64,000 nt of DNA from Bagarius yarrelli (Eukaryota; Chordata; Actinopteri; Siluriformes; Sisoridae): the NCBI GenBank assembly GCA_005784505.1, contig VCAZ01000299.1:121001-185000 (forward strand), in the 5' to 3' direction. The notes under the pieces were generated by a model, which worked only from the letters and a program-made list of their open reading frames with translations, did no database searches and was not told the DNA's origin. How positions within the stretch are numbered: the first letter of the stretch is position 1; the number at the start of each line of letters is the position of its first letter. The position numbers and the translations under genes were made by a program. Positions 21,140 through 35,412 of this stretch are shown here, in pieces.

Positions 21140-24100
21140 CTCTGTACACTCAGTGCCCTCCAGAGTCAGCTTCTTTTTTTGGTTCCTTTAGTAAAGTCAA
21201 AATGTACATCTTCATATCCTGCATTTTGTACTTTGATTAAATGATATATATTCAATAACCTCTGGACACTTAATGACCTAATAAGCTAGATCAGAGACAT
21301 GAATATAAGAGTCCTTCACAGAAACATGTGCGCACAAATACAGAGACTAAAAGAAACATTATAAAGGACATCTCTTACGACTACTTAAGTGTGAACTTCC
21401 AAACATTTGAACAAGTTAAGTTACAAGAGAATGACCTACAGTCATTTGGTTTTAGAACCGTAAGTCTAAAACAGAGAAAAAGTGATAGAGATGCAGCACA
21501 GAACTGTCAGAAATCTGAGGGGGCACATGCGCCTCTAAACGTGGGGTAAAATATATACAGTATATATATTTTCTTCATGTTTACAGATGTTTTATTGTTC
21601 TACAACTTTTAGCTCTAAACTTATAAAAGAAATGTAAATACTAACTCTATATTCAGGATAAGGCATGCCTGCAAATTCTCTGTGGTTAGTTAAATCAAAT
21701 TGTGTTATGCCACTTTTTGCCAATAATTATGATAATAACCGATGTGCAGCACACACATGCGATGCCATAGGACACAGACGCAGCATGGCACACATCAGGT
21801 GACCAATGTCAATTCCTGTTCTATATTAAAGGAGAAAAAATGCATATATTCGATTACAGCACTAGTGTCAGCTCCATGATTTAGGTTTAAATTTAGTTCA
21901 CAAATGACATCTTTCACTATAAATAGTCTCATTCTTTTATTTTTGATTTGATATTAGGATGAAAATGTGCGATTGAGATCAAATGATCATTTTTTTCTGA
22001 TCTGTTAATTATTTTTATATTTGCATACAGATGTTTTAAGACCACAACAGCTTCAAGTATTTTTTAAGTGAAAAAAATACTAAAACATATGTTTCTTTTT
22101 GCCCAGTTGCAATGTATTAGATTTCTTAGCTTAACAGTAAACAACAAAGCTACTTTCGAATTGAGTCCTAGGTTCTATTTGTGACAGCTATCTGCACACA
22201 CAGTAAGAACTGTCACGCCTTTGCATTAAGGAATAATGCCACACAAAAAAATACCAATCAATCATGAGCAGTAAGAATTACAATTGAACATATATATGAG
22301 CAGGGGCTACATACAAGTTTATATATTTGCATTTATTTCTAATGAAAAACATTCTTAATGTATGATATTTGATTTGACAAACCTGAAAATCTAGTCTTGC
22401 TATGTAATAATTGTTTAAGCATAACATTGTATTTTTAAAGTTCCTTCTTTTAAAAAAAAAACATAATACGCAGTAAATAACGTAAAATCTGCCTCTTACA
22501 AATAGCCAGGGTAAAATCACAATCAAGTGCATTAATGGGTAAAAGGTTACTGCCACAATTTTAAGTTCCATTAATTTAAAACTTAACTTGATCAACTTTT
22601 TAATAATAATTTGAAATGTAAAATAAAAATCTATAAAATCTATAAATATCAGGCTAACATTTATTGAGCACAAATTTTAAGAGCAAACACAAAAATATAA
22701 AGTATTAACAAATGTTTAATCTGTTTAAACTGAGTCCACATCAATCAATATAAACTCATGTTTTACTCTTATATGATATTGGTGGTTAAATCAAAGTTTC
22801 TTATAATCATGACCATAGCGCTAAGCCAAAAAAATTTTTTAATTTAATATAATTGCAAAGATAATATAAAAAAAATCATTCACAAAAAATGGCGTAAAAT
22901 ATTATAATTAAATATAAGCAAATTTTATTTTTTATGGTGTTAGCCATGCTACAGCAAAATTGATGCATTACGTTAAACAATATATTTTAGCAGTATGAGT
23001 TTATTAGAAAATATAATAGACGGGCTTGATTCATTAGCAAAAAAAATTAAACAAACAAAATATCAGTGTTAAACTACACAAGTTAAATCAGAATAGCTTT
23101 ATGATCAATATATGCCTACCTTAAGCCTTTGTGCCGGGTTCTATTACTGAGCTTTTTACAGCTGCAGGATTCATAAGATACATTTTTCGAATGTGAAGAT
23201 TATGGAAGGCATTCATAACAGTCATTTGTAGCCCAATGAGTCACTGCATTTCAATGCCACAAGTTCTCCTTAAGGAAAGACAAAGCACTGCCAAAACTAC
23301 CATATGAAAAGGCTTCACCACTGAAGAGAACTTCTTGTTCTTTAAAATGGTTAACTGTTTCAAACAGAGTGTATATATAATCAGACACAAAAACACACAG
23401 CAGGCTAAAGATACATTTGCATACACACCAAGTACAAATTTCCCATTCTTACAGTACAAAATCTGCACCCTAATGTTAAACATTATATGTTTAAAATGAT
23501 TTTTTATAATACTTGCAAACAAGTTTTTTTCATTATTGTGTTGTCAATGACTATTGTTTAAAAACTGTCATGAAGAAAATACTTTACGTTTAAGGTGGAT
23601 CAAAACATATCATCGAAGCTGTCTTTAGACAAGAACAGGTATTGTTTTGGTTTAAGGACAACTTTGAGGAAAGGTTTCAAACCACTTTTCACTAGTATAA
23701 ACATACTCTAAACAAATATAGATATTTTCAACAAAAATTCTGAGGATATATGGAGCAGCATGTTGTGAAATACTTTTGTGTTCGGAGACTCCTTCTAATA
23801 TAATACTTCTGATGCAATGTAACATTAAAACAGTAATATTACAAAAAATAAATATACTTACATTAGTGACACCTTCTTAGTAACTGGAAAACACTTAAGT
23901 GATACGTCTTCTGTTTTATACGGCTTTTAAAAGTAGATAAAAATTCTGAAGGCATACCGCTTAGAGCAGTGCTGAGTTAGTTTCTATATCTGTAGGTTTT
24001 CCTAATAAGAACATTATGCTAGCGTATTGTGTTTCATGATTTTATTTTATGAATCCAAGTTCATCACTTCCAATGCCCTTTGATAATTTCATTGGTCAGT

Positions 24101-24341
24101 AGACATCTGCCAGTAGAATATTGGTTTTCAGTCCATCTGGCACTGTTTTGTAGCTCCCTCTTACTGAAGACCAGCAGAAGGTAGAGAAAGGACATGTCTT
24201 AAGTATGGGGTAACTGTGGGAATGATGCCACTTAAGTTGTCCCTAGAACTATGTTGCCACTTATGGAAGAATACAATACACCAAGAAAAACACATGACCA
24301 TATGTAGCGTGCTCGTTATCTTGGGTAAACAGAAACAGGTT
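21140..24341. other. Intergenic spacer B-C
   Basis: AT-rich, with no supported gene. Apparent short reading frames lack homology and codon structure. It contains a decayed MYH exon at 22503-22562. The proximal part presumably holds gene C regulatory DNA; an E-box CATATG occurs about 40 bases before the TATA box. Confidence 0.55.
22503..22562 (+). pseudogene. Relic of a MYH motor exon
   Basis: AGCCAGGGTAAAATCACAAT followed by CAAGTGCATTAATG and a GTTACTGCCACA block matches the end of the exon that encodes [21 protein letters not shown] (compare 12427-12485 in gene B), with several substitutions and indels. It has the same orientation as the intact genes. It is too short and damaged to function, and is read as debris of a deleted tandem copy. 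Confidence 0.68.
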
Positions 24342-24348
24342 TATATAA
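24342..24348 (+). promoter_or_regulatory. TATA box of gene C
   Basis: TATATAA followed by GCAGC, 44 bases before the end of leader exon 1 at 24392. Same layout as genes B and D. Confidence 0.8.
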
Positions 24349-24372
24349 GCAGCTTCCATAATCTTTGAAGCT

Positions 24373-24739
24373 CCACCAAGCACCCTGCAAAGGTAAGGCT
24401 GCTTGTTGACTTGTTACCCTGAACCAACTATCAATTTATAGTGTTTTAAATCCAGTGATGGTGCTTATTATAAATAATAAATAATAATGAAATAAATAAT
24501 GAAAATATTATTTTCATGAAATAATATACTTAATTAATTATTCTCTTTTGTAATCTCAATCTCTCAGTACTTTCAGTCCGCTATATTCTTCACTGGGCAT
24601 CAAACAAGGTATGATATCAAAACAGCAATACTTTTAAGTCTATTGCGGCCATTTTAATGGCATTAGGTGTAAATATTTCAGCTGCATGAAGCGATTATAT
24701 GAGAAATATATGACTTGACTTTTACAGCAAAAAGTCACC
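24373..24739 (+). other. Split 5' leader of gene C
   Basis: Leader exon 1 ends at 24392 (donor GTAAGG). Leader exon 2 is about 24568-24608 (acceptor CTCTCAG, donor GTATGA). The ATG exon begins at 24728 and the start codon is in context GTCACCATGG. The 5' end is estimated from the TATA box. Confidence 0.75.
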
Positions 24740-27700
24740 ATGGGGGATGGAGAGATGGAGTGTTTTGGCCCAGCGGCCATCTACCTCCGAAAACCAGAAA
24801 GGGAGAGGATTGAAGCCCAAAACAAACCGTTTGATGCCAAAACAGCTGTCTATGTGACTAATCAGGCAGAGATGTACCTTAAAGGTACTTTGAAGAGTAA
24901 AGAGGGTGGCAAAGCCACTGTTGAAACTCCGGATGGAAAAGTAAGTATAACATTAAATGCATTAATTAATGTTGATTATTTATTCACAAAAAATGAATGA
25001 ATTTTTTTTTACAACAAATTGTGATTTTATTAAAGTAATAAAAATAATATTTAGTATAAATTTTAGGTTACATTTTAGATTAAAGTCACCTAATATTCAT
25101 TACTAAGTTAAAATTTTTATTTAACTAACAATTTCTTAATAGCAATGCATGAATTGTAATATATTTTAAACATTTTTTAATCCACAGAGTGTCACAGTGA
25201 AAGAAGATGAAGTCTTTCCCATGAACCCCCCAAAATTTGACAAAATTGAGGACATGGCCATGATGACCCACCTCAATGAACCAGCTGTGCTGTATAATCT
25301 TAAAGAGCGATACGCAGCATGGATGATCTACGTAAGCATAACAATAAAGGGTGTTAATGTTAAAAACATAGAAGGGAACCAACAGTAATATCAAATTATT
25401 TGACATTTTAGACCTACTCTGGGCTGTTTTGCGTCACTGTGAACCCCTACAAGTGGCTTCCAGTGTACGACCAAAAAGTTGTGGTTGGATACAGAGGCAA
25501 AAAAAGAGTTGAAGCCCCACCTCACATCTTTTCCATCTCTGATAACGCCTATCAGTTTATGCTTACTGGTATGATATTGTCTAAAGTAGTATTTAGCATT
25601 TACATAGTATTAGTATTAATATGTTAATTAATTTAAGTATACACAAAGTGTGCAAATACAAATTTGTTAAATAATTGAAAATTAATTGATCATCAATAAC
25701 ACATGAATAATAAATTATCCGATATAATTTCTTATTGTTTTAGATCGTGAAAATCAGTCAATCTTGATCACGTAAGTACATTAATATGAACATTCTTTTA
25801 CATAAGATAATCACTAAACAGTATATTATTAAACCACCACGTCAAATTTTCAAGACCACAAAAATCAAGCCAGAGCACACCCAAAACCTTATTTTATACA
25901 CAAAGACATATACAGCCCAATAAACTACATACAAATTAAGAACAACTGACCTAGAACGTAATACAGAACGTAAGTCACAAAAGGCTGGTACATTCAAGCT
26001 GCACACAACTTATAGTTATGCCAAAACAGTACAATACTAAGCGATATACTGGGACATTTGCAGTTAAGGATAATGCAAACCGATATTTGCAAAATAATAG
26101 CAATAAATGGCAATTAGCCAACTGAGGTCTAAAACTTTTTAACAACGTTTTGAAGTTTTATGTTATGAAGTACAGCCATTCTATTTATTCTTTCTACTCT
26201 CAGTGGAGAATCTGGTGCCGGAAAGACTGTCAACACCAAACGTGTCATTCAGTACTTTGCAATAATCGCAATGACTGGACAAAAGAAGCAGGCAGAGCCT
26301 GCTGCTGGCAAAATGCAGGTTAGTTCAATATTAACATGAATTAATATGCCTTTTTTATCTTTCTTTTTTTCACTTTCTCCCAGGTTAGGGGATCTTCATA
26401 TATATCTCAATTTGGACGTTGTCGTGATAAAAACAATAAAGCATACCCAAATAAATGCATTTGAATTAAAACAAAATATATCTATTATTGTGTGCTCAAA
26501 TCACCTACATCTACTCCTACTTGTAGGGGTCGCTGGAGGACCAAATTATTGCAGCTAACCCCCTACTGGAAGCTTATGGTAATGCCAAGACCGTAAGAAA
26601 TGACAACTCCTCTCGTTTTGTAAGTTTGAATGTACTTAAAATAGGTTAAAAAAAATCCATTATATTTAACATTTAAAAACAATATAATTTTAACAACATT
26701 TGAACTTTCAGGGTAAATTCATCAGAATTCACTTTGGGCAAACTGGCAAGCTGGCTTCAGCCGATATCGAAACCTGTAAGTTCTAAAAAAAAAAGGGGGG
26801 GGGGGTGTTTTGTCATGAACATTTTGTTCTAAATTAGGTGATGTACAAATAATATGTATGTAATCATATTAAATACAAGACTACAGTGGAACAAGAATGT
26901 GTTGACTGAAAAATAACTATACTAAGAAACGATGTGAATAGACTATTGTTAACAACACACTATTTACTGTATTCCCAAATATATAACCTAAGTAGCATGT
27001 TGACTATATGGTACACTGCAATGAAAATGAATGCAAATTCATTAACAGATCTACTGGAAAAGTCAAGAGTCACTTTTCAGTTGTCTGCAGAGAGAAGCTA
27101 CCACATTTTCTACCAGCTCATGACTGGACACAAACCAGAGCTGCTTGGTAAGAAAGTGGCAAGTCTTGTTGCAATAGATTTTTTTTTTTACATTAAGTGC
27201 AACAGAAAGTCAAAAGACTGATTTTATTTTATTTTTATAGAGGCACTGCTCATCACCACAAACCCCTTTGACTACCCGATGATCAGCCAGGGTGAAGTCA
27301 CCGTCAAGAGCATCAATGATGTAGAGGAGTTCATTGCCACAGATGTAAGAACAACTTTCTTAAACATGAGTCAATGTTGAAAACATGTGGCTTCTTTTAT
27401 TTTTACTATATTTTAAACATACAGACGGCTATTGATATCCTTGGCTTTAACGCTGATGAGAAAATTAACATCTACAAGTTGACTGGTGCTGCGATGCATC
27501 ACGGAAACATGAAGTTTAAGCAGAAGCAGAGGGAGGAGCAGGCTGAACCTGATGGCACTGAGGGTATGTTAAATATAATCATAATATTTCTGCAACACAT
27601 ACTGTAATAATATGTTATTCAATAACATGTATTTCCTGATTCAAGTTGCCGATAAAATCGCATACCTCCTGGGCCTAAACTCAGCAGACATGCTGAAAGC

Positions 27701-30700
27701 TTTGTGCTACCCCAGAGTCAAAGTCGGAAATGAGTATGTGACCAAAGGCCAGACTGTACCTCAGGTATTGGTTACTATTTAATGTTAGATATATGAAGCG
27801 AGATTTCAGTTATCCCCAGTCAACTAAAACACAACAATTTATAATACTTTCAGGTGAACAATGCAGTTTCTGCCCTTTGCAAGTCCATCTATGAGAAAAT
27901 GTTCTTGTGGATGGTCTTCGTATCAATGAGATGTTGGACACAAAGCAGCCAAGACAGTTCTTTATTGGTGTGCTGGACATCGCTGGATTCGAGATCTTTG
28001 ATGTAAAAAAATTTAATGTTTATGTTACACTAATAGGTAATAATTATATACATAATAAACATAACTCTTTTAAAATACAGTTCAACAGCTTGGAGCAGCT
28101 CTGCATTAACTTCACAAATGAGAAACTGCAACAGTTTTTCAACCACCACATGTTTGTTCTGGAACAAGAAGAGTACAAGAAAGAAGGTATTGAGTGGGAG
28201 TTCATTGATTTTGGTATGGACTTGGCTGCCTGCATTGAGCTTATTGAGAAGGTTAGCTATTGTAATTTCAAAAAAATACCCTCAGTGACATCAATACAAA
28301 CGTTTGCCACGTTTACCAATATTGCATAATTATTGAATAATTACAAATAATGTTTACCAACAGCCAATGGGCATTTTCTCCATCCTTGAAGAGGAATGCA
28401 TGTTCCCTAAAGCCACAGATATGTCATTTAAAAACAAGCTTCATGACCAGCACCTGGGAAAATCTCCTGTCTTCCAAAAGCCAAAACCTGCCAAAGGCAA
28501 AGCTGAGGCCCACTTCTCACTGGTGCACTACGCCGGCACTGTGGACTACAACATTGTTGGCTGGTTGGACAAGAACAAGGATCCACTGAATGATTCTGTT
28601 GTGCAGTTGTACCAGAAGTCAGGAAACAAACTGTTGATCCATCTTTACGCAACACATGCCGCTACTGAAGGTAAACGTAAAACTAATTAGCAAATTTATT
28701 TTTATTAATAGTTATCATAAAAATATTGTCACCTATAATAGTTAATAGCCATGATACACCTGGACTCCTGATACCTAGTAAATATAGTTGTTTCTGGACT
28801 GAAATTTTAAGAGCGTAGCAAAATGTGAAAAACTCAAACTGACTCATTTTAACTTGTCAACAGCTGAAAGTGGAGGAAAAAAAGGCAAGAAAAAGGGTGG
28901 TTCTTTTCAGACTGTGTCGGCTCTGTTTAGGGTGAGAAAAAAATAAACATTTAACAGAAAATTATCTCGGTAACCAGATATACATGCACAATGCTGTCTA
29001 ACAAAATCCTGAATGTAAAACTTACAGGAGAACTTGGGCAAACTTATGACCAACTTGAGAAGCACTCACCCTCATTTTGTGCGTTGCCTGATTCCTAATG
29101 AGTCCAAGACTCCAGGTGGGTATACTTGTTTTTTAAACTTGTTATTAATAAACACACAATAGAATAATGTCTTTGTAAAAATGTTACTCATAGTGTAACA
29201 TTATACTGGACCCACTAGGTCTGATGGAGAACTTTCTGGTCATCCATCAGTTGAGATGTAATGGTGTGCTGGAGGGTATCAGAATCTGCAGAAAGGGATT
29301 TCCCAGCAGAATCCTCTACGGTGACTTCAAACAGAGGTCATTTATTTAGCTTATCAATATCAAGATTTGTAAAGTGTCCACATGAACTTTTTATATATAT
29401 TTATATATATATAAATGATAAATTTGCAAATTTAAAAACAGATACAAAGTCTTGAATGCCAGTGTTATCCCAGAGGGACAGTTCATTGACAACAAAAAAG
29501 CTTCAGAGAAACTCTTAAGCTCTATTGATGTAGACCATACTCAGTACAAGTTTGGACACACCAAGGTATATAAATTCTAAACTATTTATATAAATTAAAA
29601 AATAGGAAACAACTTTACAATAAAAAGAGCAAAAAATGATGTATATATTTTTTTTTTTTGTACATTTTTTACTGGCTTTAATAGGTGTTTTTTAAAGCTG
29701 GACTGCTGGGTACCCTTGAGGAGATGAGAGATGATAAACTGGTAGCTCTGGTTACCATGACTCAGGCTTTGTGTCGTGGCTTCCTAATGAGAAGAGAGTT
29801 CGTCAAAATGATGGAGAGAAGGTATGTATCAATGACACGCTGATAATACAAATGTATATCTACATACGAATGCAGCTATACACTTGTATCAACTACAAAT
29901 GCTAAACATGGGTATAGTAACTAAACTAATCGACTATCTCTATTAAACAGAGAGTCCATCTTCAGCATTCAATACAACATCCGCTCATTCATGAATGTGA
30001 AACACTGGCCATGGATGAAGCTGTACTTCAAGATCAAGCCTCTTCTTAAGAGTGCAGAAACTGAGAAGGAAATGGCTGCCATGAAGGAGAACTTTGAGAA
30101 AATGAAGGAGGACTTGGCAAAGGCACTTGCCAAGAAAAAGGAACTTGAGGAAAAGATGGTATCTCTGCTACAGGAGAAAAATGACCTGCAGCTGCAAGTG
30201 GCATCTGTAAGTTTTCAAACGCTTAGTTAAACCGTCTCTGTATATTAAAACAAAAATTATAATGATAAAACGTTTGGATGAACAGGAATCAGAAGGCCTT
30301 GCAGATGCTGAGGAAAGGTGTGAGGGACTCATCAAGAGCAAGATCCAGCTTGAAGCTAAACTCAAAGAGACAAATGAGAGACTGGAGGATGAGGAGGAAA
30401 TCAATGCTGAGCTGACAGCAAAGAAAAGGAAACTGGAGGATGAGTGCTCTGAGCTGAAGAAGGACATTGATGACCTGGAGCTCACCTTGGCCAAAGTGGA
30501 AAAAGAAAAACACGCTACTGAGAACAAGGTTTGTGTGCTTCATTGCGCTTAAAATTCAACAGATGTTATGTCATACTGCTTAATCAGAATTTAAGGACTA
30601 AAATCCAGCCTGTGACTATGGTTAAATCTTTACATCTACTAATGTTGTAGTCGTACTATTATGAACTGAGGGTGTGGCAACTGAGATTTAAAGCATAACT

Positions 30701-33700
30701 ATAAAGTATTCCACAATACATATATGCTACGGTAAACATAAATTATATACAAATCGTATTAGAAAAACTACATCACAAGCTAACACAAAGTATTTATCTA
30801 TTAAGGCATTCAATACATTTACCTGAAAATCCCTTGCACAGGTCAAAAACCTTACTGAGGAGATGGCATCTCTAGACGAGAGCATTGCTAAGCTCACAAA
30901 GGAGAAGAAAGCCCTTCAAGAGTCACACCAGCAGACTCTGGATGATCTCCAAGCAGAGGAAGACAAAGTCAACACTCTGACCAAAGCAAAGACCAAGCTT
31001 GAGCAGCAAGTCGATGATGTAATAAAATAGTAACAAATTTAGATTGTAAAATAAACAAAAAATGCACACAAAACAATAATAGACAATAATGTAATAGACT
31101 GTCAGTCATAAACGTAGCATTTTGTGCATACACAGCTCGAGGGGAGGGTTCATTGGAACAAGAAAAAAAGCTTCGTATGGACCTTGAGAGAGCTAAACGG
31201 AAGCTTGAGGGAGATTTGAAACTGGCTCAAGAGTCCATAATGGACCTAGAGAATGATAAGCAGCAGTCTGATGAGAAAATAAAAAAGTAAGGTCTTAAAC
31301 AAATTAATAAGTAACAAATATCAGTAAAATATTAACATTTCCTTTTTTTCCTGATTCACTATAACAGGAAAGATTTTGAAATAAGCCAACTCCTGGGAAG
31401 AATTGAAGATGATGAGCAGTCACTGGGTGCTCAACTTCAGAAGAAGAAGATCAAAGAGCTTCAGGTACTGGTGTCATTTTAAATATTCTGATGAAAATGC
31501 AGACAAGGCCATTTACTCTTTTTTCATTCATCTTAGGCTCGCATTGAGGAGCTGGAGGAGGAAATCGAGGCTGAGCGTGCAGCTCGTGCTAAAGTTGAGA
31601 AGCAGAGAGCTGATCTCTCCAGGGAACTTGAGGAGATCAGTGAAAGGCTTGAGGAAGCTGGAGGTGCCACTTCTGCTCAGATTGAAATGAACAAAAAGCG
31701 TGAGGCTGAGTTCCAGAAGCTGCGCCGTGATCTGGAGGAGTCCACCCTGCAGCATGAAGCCACTGCTGCGGCCCTTCGCAAGAAACAAGCTGACACTGTT
31801 GCTGAGCTTGGAGAGCAAATCGACAACCTCCAACGTGTGAAACAGAAGCTGGAGAAGGAAAAGAGTGAATATAAAATGGAGATTGATGACCTCTCCAGTA
31901 ACATGGAGGCTGTTGCTAAAGCAAAGGTATTTGACATTTAGACAAACAACTTAGTTAAGTCTCATTTAAAATGTAACATACTTAATGTTGAGTCAAATTA
32001 AATTTAAAGAAACTTTAATTGAGGGACACAAAACAGGCATGTTCTGCTTCATTTAAATGTCTGTATCACATACATGTTTTCTCCTTGTAGGCTAACCTAG
32101 AAAAAATGTGTCGCACCCTAGAAGACCAGCTGAGTGAAATCAAGACTAAGAATGACGAACATGTTCGTCACCTAAATGACATTAGTGCACATAAAGCACG
32201 TCTTCAGGCTGAGAATGGTAAATGTAATAACAATATGCCTAAAGGTTTGTAAGACAAATGTTTTTCAACATCTATCCTGTAATATTTGAGGTGAATTTAG
32301 CCGTCAGCTAGAGGAAAAAGAAGCGCTAGTTTCTCAGATGACCAGGGGAAAACAAGCTTACACACAGCAAATTGAGGAACTCAAAAGACAAATCGAGGAG
32401 GAGGTCAAGGTAAAATACGCACAACCGGAAGCAAGTCTAAGAAATATATCTATTAAAATTTTTACACAAATCTTATAGAGACAGTATATAGTATCCAGGA
32501 AGTACACAAATAAGTGTAGTTTAAAAACCTTTTGTATATGCCTCTGTAGGCCAAGAACGCCCTGGCACATGCTGTCCAATCAGCACGTCATGACTGTGAT
32601 ATGCTAAGAGAGCAGTTTGAGGAAGAGCAGGAGGCCAAAGCTGAGCTTCAGCGTGGAATGTCCAAGGCCAACAGCGAGGTGGCTCAGTGGAGAACCAAAT
32701 ATGAGACTGATGCCATTCAGCGTACCGAGGAACTTGAGGAAGCCAAGTAAATTCATCCCACAATAACAATCAGCAATGTTTAATAACAAATAATATGCAT
32801 CAAACCAGTATTTCAATATACTGCTGACTTACCTCCTCTTTAGGAAAAAGCTTGCTCAGCGTCTACAAGAGGCAGAGGAATCCATTGAAGCTGTAAATTC
32901 CAAATGTGCTTCTCTGGAGAAGACAAAGCAAAGACTACAAAATGAAGTGGAGGACCTAATGATAGATGTTGAAAGAGCTAATGCAATAGCAGCCAACCTT
33001 GACAAAAAGCAGAGGAATTTCGATAAGGTAAAACTTTTCTAAACTAAAAAAAAATATATATGAAAACTACACTGTTAATACTATAAATTTATGTTTATTT
33101 ATTCCACCATTTTCAAGGTCTTGGCAGAATGGAAGCAGAAGTATGAGGAAGGCCAGGCTGAACTGGAGGCAGCGCAGAAAGAGGCTCGCTCACTTAGCAC
33201 TGAACTCTTTAAAATGAAGAATTCCTATGAGGAAGCGCTGGATCATCTCGAAACCCTCAAAAGAGAGAACAAGAATTTGCAGCGTATGCCTGACAAACAT
33301 TACAATTTATTAAACACACTAGAAAACTTAAACTAAGCAAATTTGTAAATATTCTGCCTTCTACAGAGGAAATATCTGATCTCACTGAACAAATTGGTGA
33401 AACTGGAAAGACTATTCATGAGCTGGAAAAAGCAAAGAAGCTAGTGGAAACTGAGAAATCAGAAATACAGACTGCTCTTGAGGAAGCTGAGGTAAGACTG
33501 TACATGAAATAAGGGGAGCACCCAATCACTCCAATCCTAAATACAACATATGTATAATACTTTAGGGCGCACTTGAGCATGAGGAATCCAAGATTCTTCG
33601 TATTCAACTGGAACTCACACAAGTGAAAAGTGAGATTGACAGGAAACTGGCTGAGAAGGATGAGGAGATCGAGCAGATCAAGAGAAACAGCCAAAGGGTG

Positions 33701-35322
33701 ATTGAGTCCATGCAAACCACCCTGGATGCTGAAATTAGGAGCAGGAATGATGCTTTAAGGGTCAAAAAGAAGATGGAAGGAGATCTTAATGAGATGGAGA
33801 TTCAACTGAGCCATGCCAATCGCCAGGCTGCTGAGGCCCAGAAACAACTCAGGAATGTCCAAGGACAGCTGAAGGTGCATTGAGAAACTTTCGTTTCTAT
33901 GGTTAAATATATATTGATAAATCAATTAACAATAATTTTTTATTGAATCAGGATGCCCAACTGCACCTTGATGAGGCTATCAGAGGACAGGAAGACATGA
34001 AGGAGCAGGTGGCCATGGTTGAGCGCAGGAATAACCTGATGCTGGCAGAGATTGAGGAACTGAGAGTTGCATTGGAGCAGACAGAGAGAGGACGCAAAGT
34101 GGCTGAACAGGAGCTGGTTGATGCCAGTGAGCGTGTGACACTGCTGCACTCTCAGGTTAGCTGTTGGAAAAAAACCTTTTCATTTCATTAAGACTACTTA
34201 TTAAATAATAATAACAGTATTGATACATTTTTAAAAAACAGAATACCAGTCTAATTAACACCAAGAAGAAGCTTGAGGCTGACCTGGTTCAAATACAAGG
34301 TGAGGTGGACGATGCTGTTCAGGAAGCAAGGAATGCTGAAGAGAAGGCCAAGAAAGCTATAACAGATGTGAGTGTATACTGCCATAAATTTTAATGATTA
34401 AAAAATACATAAAAACTAAAAGCATTACATTCCTTATGACTACAACAGGCTGCCATGATGGCAGAGGAGCTAAAGAAGGAGCAGGACACCAGTGCTCATC
34501 TAGAGAGAATGAAGAAAAATCTTGAGATTACAGTCAAAGATCTTCAGCACAGACTGGATGAAGCTGAGAGTCTTGCCATGAAAGGTGGAAAGAAACAGCT
34601 CCAGAAACTGGAGGCTCGGGTAGGTTTATAATGGCAAAATAAAAAAATGAAAGGTAAAAATAAAACTGCTACTTATAAAAAATAATATATATAATACAAC
34701 ACTTTTGCAAATTCTCTTCTAGGTGCGTGAGCTGGAGGCCGAAGTTGAAGCTGAACAAAGACGTAGCGCTGAATCTCTTAAAGGAGTACGCAAATATGAG
34801 AGACGAGTGAAGGAGCTCACCTACCAGGTATAACATGAACCTAAATACAACTAGAAAACTTAAAAGTTATATAAAATCTTATTTTAAAGCTGATCTCTGC
34901 AGACTGAGGAAGACAAGAAGAATGTGATGAGACTGCAGGATCTTGTGGACAAACTTCAGCTGAAAGTAAAAGCCTACAAGAGGCAGGCCGAGGAGGCTGT
35001 AAGTTTACTTTTTCACAAATTACAACATAATCTTACACTTATGTAATCTTACCAAAATTATTGGTTTTCCTGTTAAAGGAGGAGCAGGCCAATACTCACC
35101 TATCCAGGTACAGGAAAGTGCAACATGAGATGGAGGAGGCTCAGGAGCGTGCTGACATTGCCGAATCCCAGGTCAACAAGCTGAGAGTCAAGAGCAGAGA
35201 AATTGGAAAGGTTTGCTCACAATAAGTATTAACTCTCAGTAGCATATAAAAGGCCTTTTTAACTTACAGAAAAAAAGTCTTACTAATAATGTCTTTTCTA
35301 GGGCAAGGAGGTAGCTGAATAA
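24740..35322 (+). CDS. Fast skeletal myosin heavy chain, gene C (complete span)
   Basis: Sarcomeric myosin II motor and rod with the same exon plan as gene B. The P-loop exon is 26204-26318 (115 bp, one codon longer than B and D; loop 1 GQKKQAEPAAGK). Switch II is near 27980-28002, loop 2 exon 28864-28931 encodes [11 protein letters not shown], and the product ends GKEVAE with TAA at 35320-35322. Three oddities. Exon 27854-28002 is 149 bp instead of 150, lacking one T in the codons for WMVFRIN. Exon 31136-31286 is 151 bp instead of 146, with extra G-rich bases just inside its acceptor. Exon 31368-31464 is 97 bp instead of 91, adding one Asp and one Lys codon. The last two could balance each other if a downstream acceptor is used. 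Family certain, orthologue not assigned. Confidence 0.93.
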
Positions 35323-35406
35323 AAATGTAGGATGACATCATGCAACACCAACGAGGATTAATATAATATTCAATTCTTGCTAAATGTTCAGGCATACATT
35401 TATTTT

Positions 35407-35412
35407 AATAAA
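35407..35412 (+). promoter_or_regulatory. Poly(A) signal AATAAA of gene C
   Basis: AATAAA 85 bases after the stop codon of gene C, followed by a second overlapping A-rich AATAAAAC. Confidence 0.75.
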
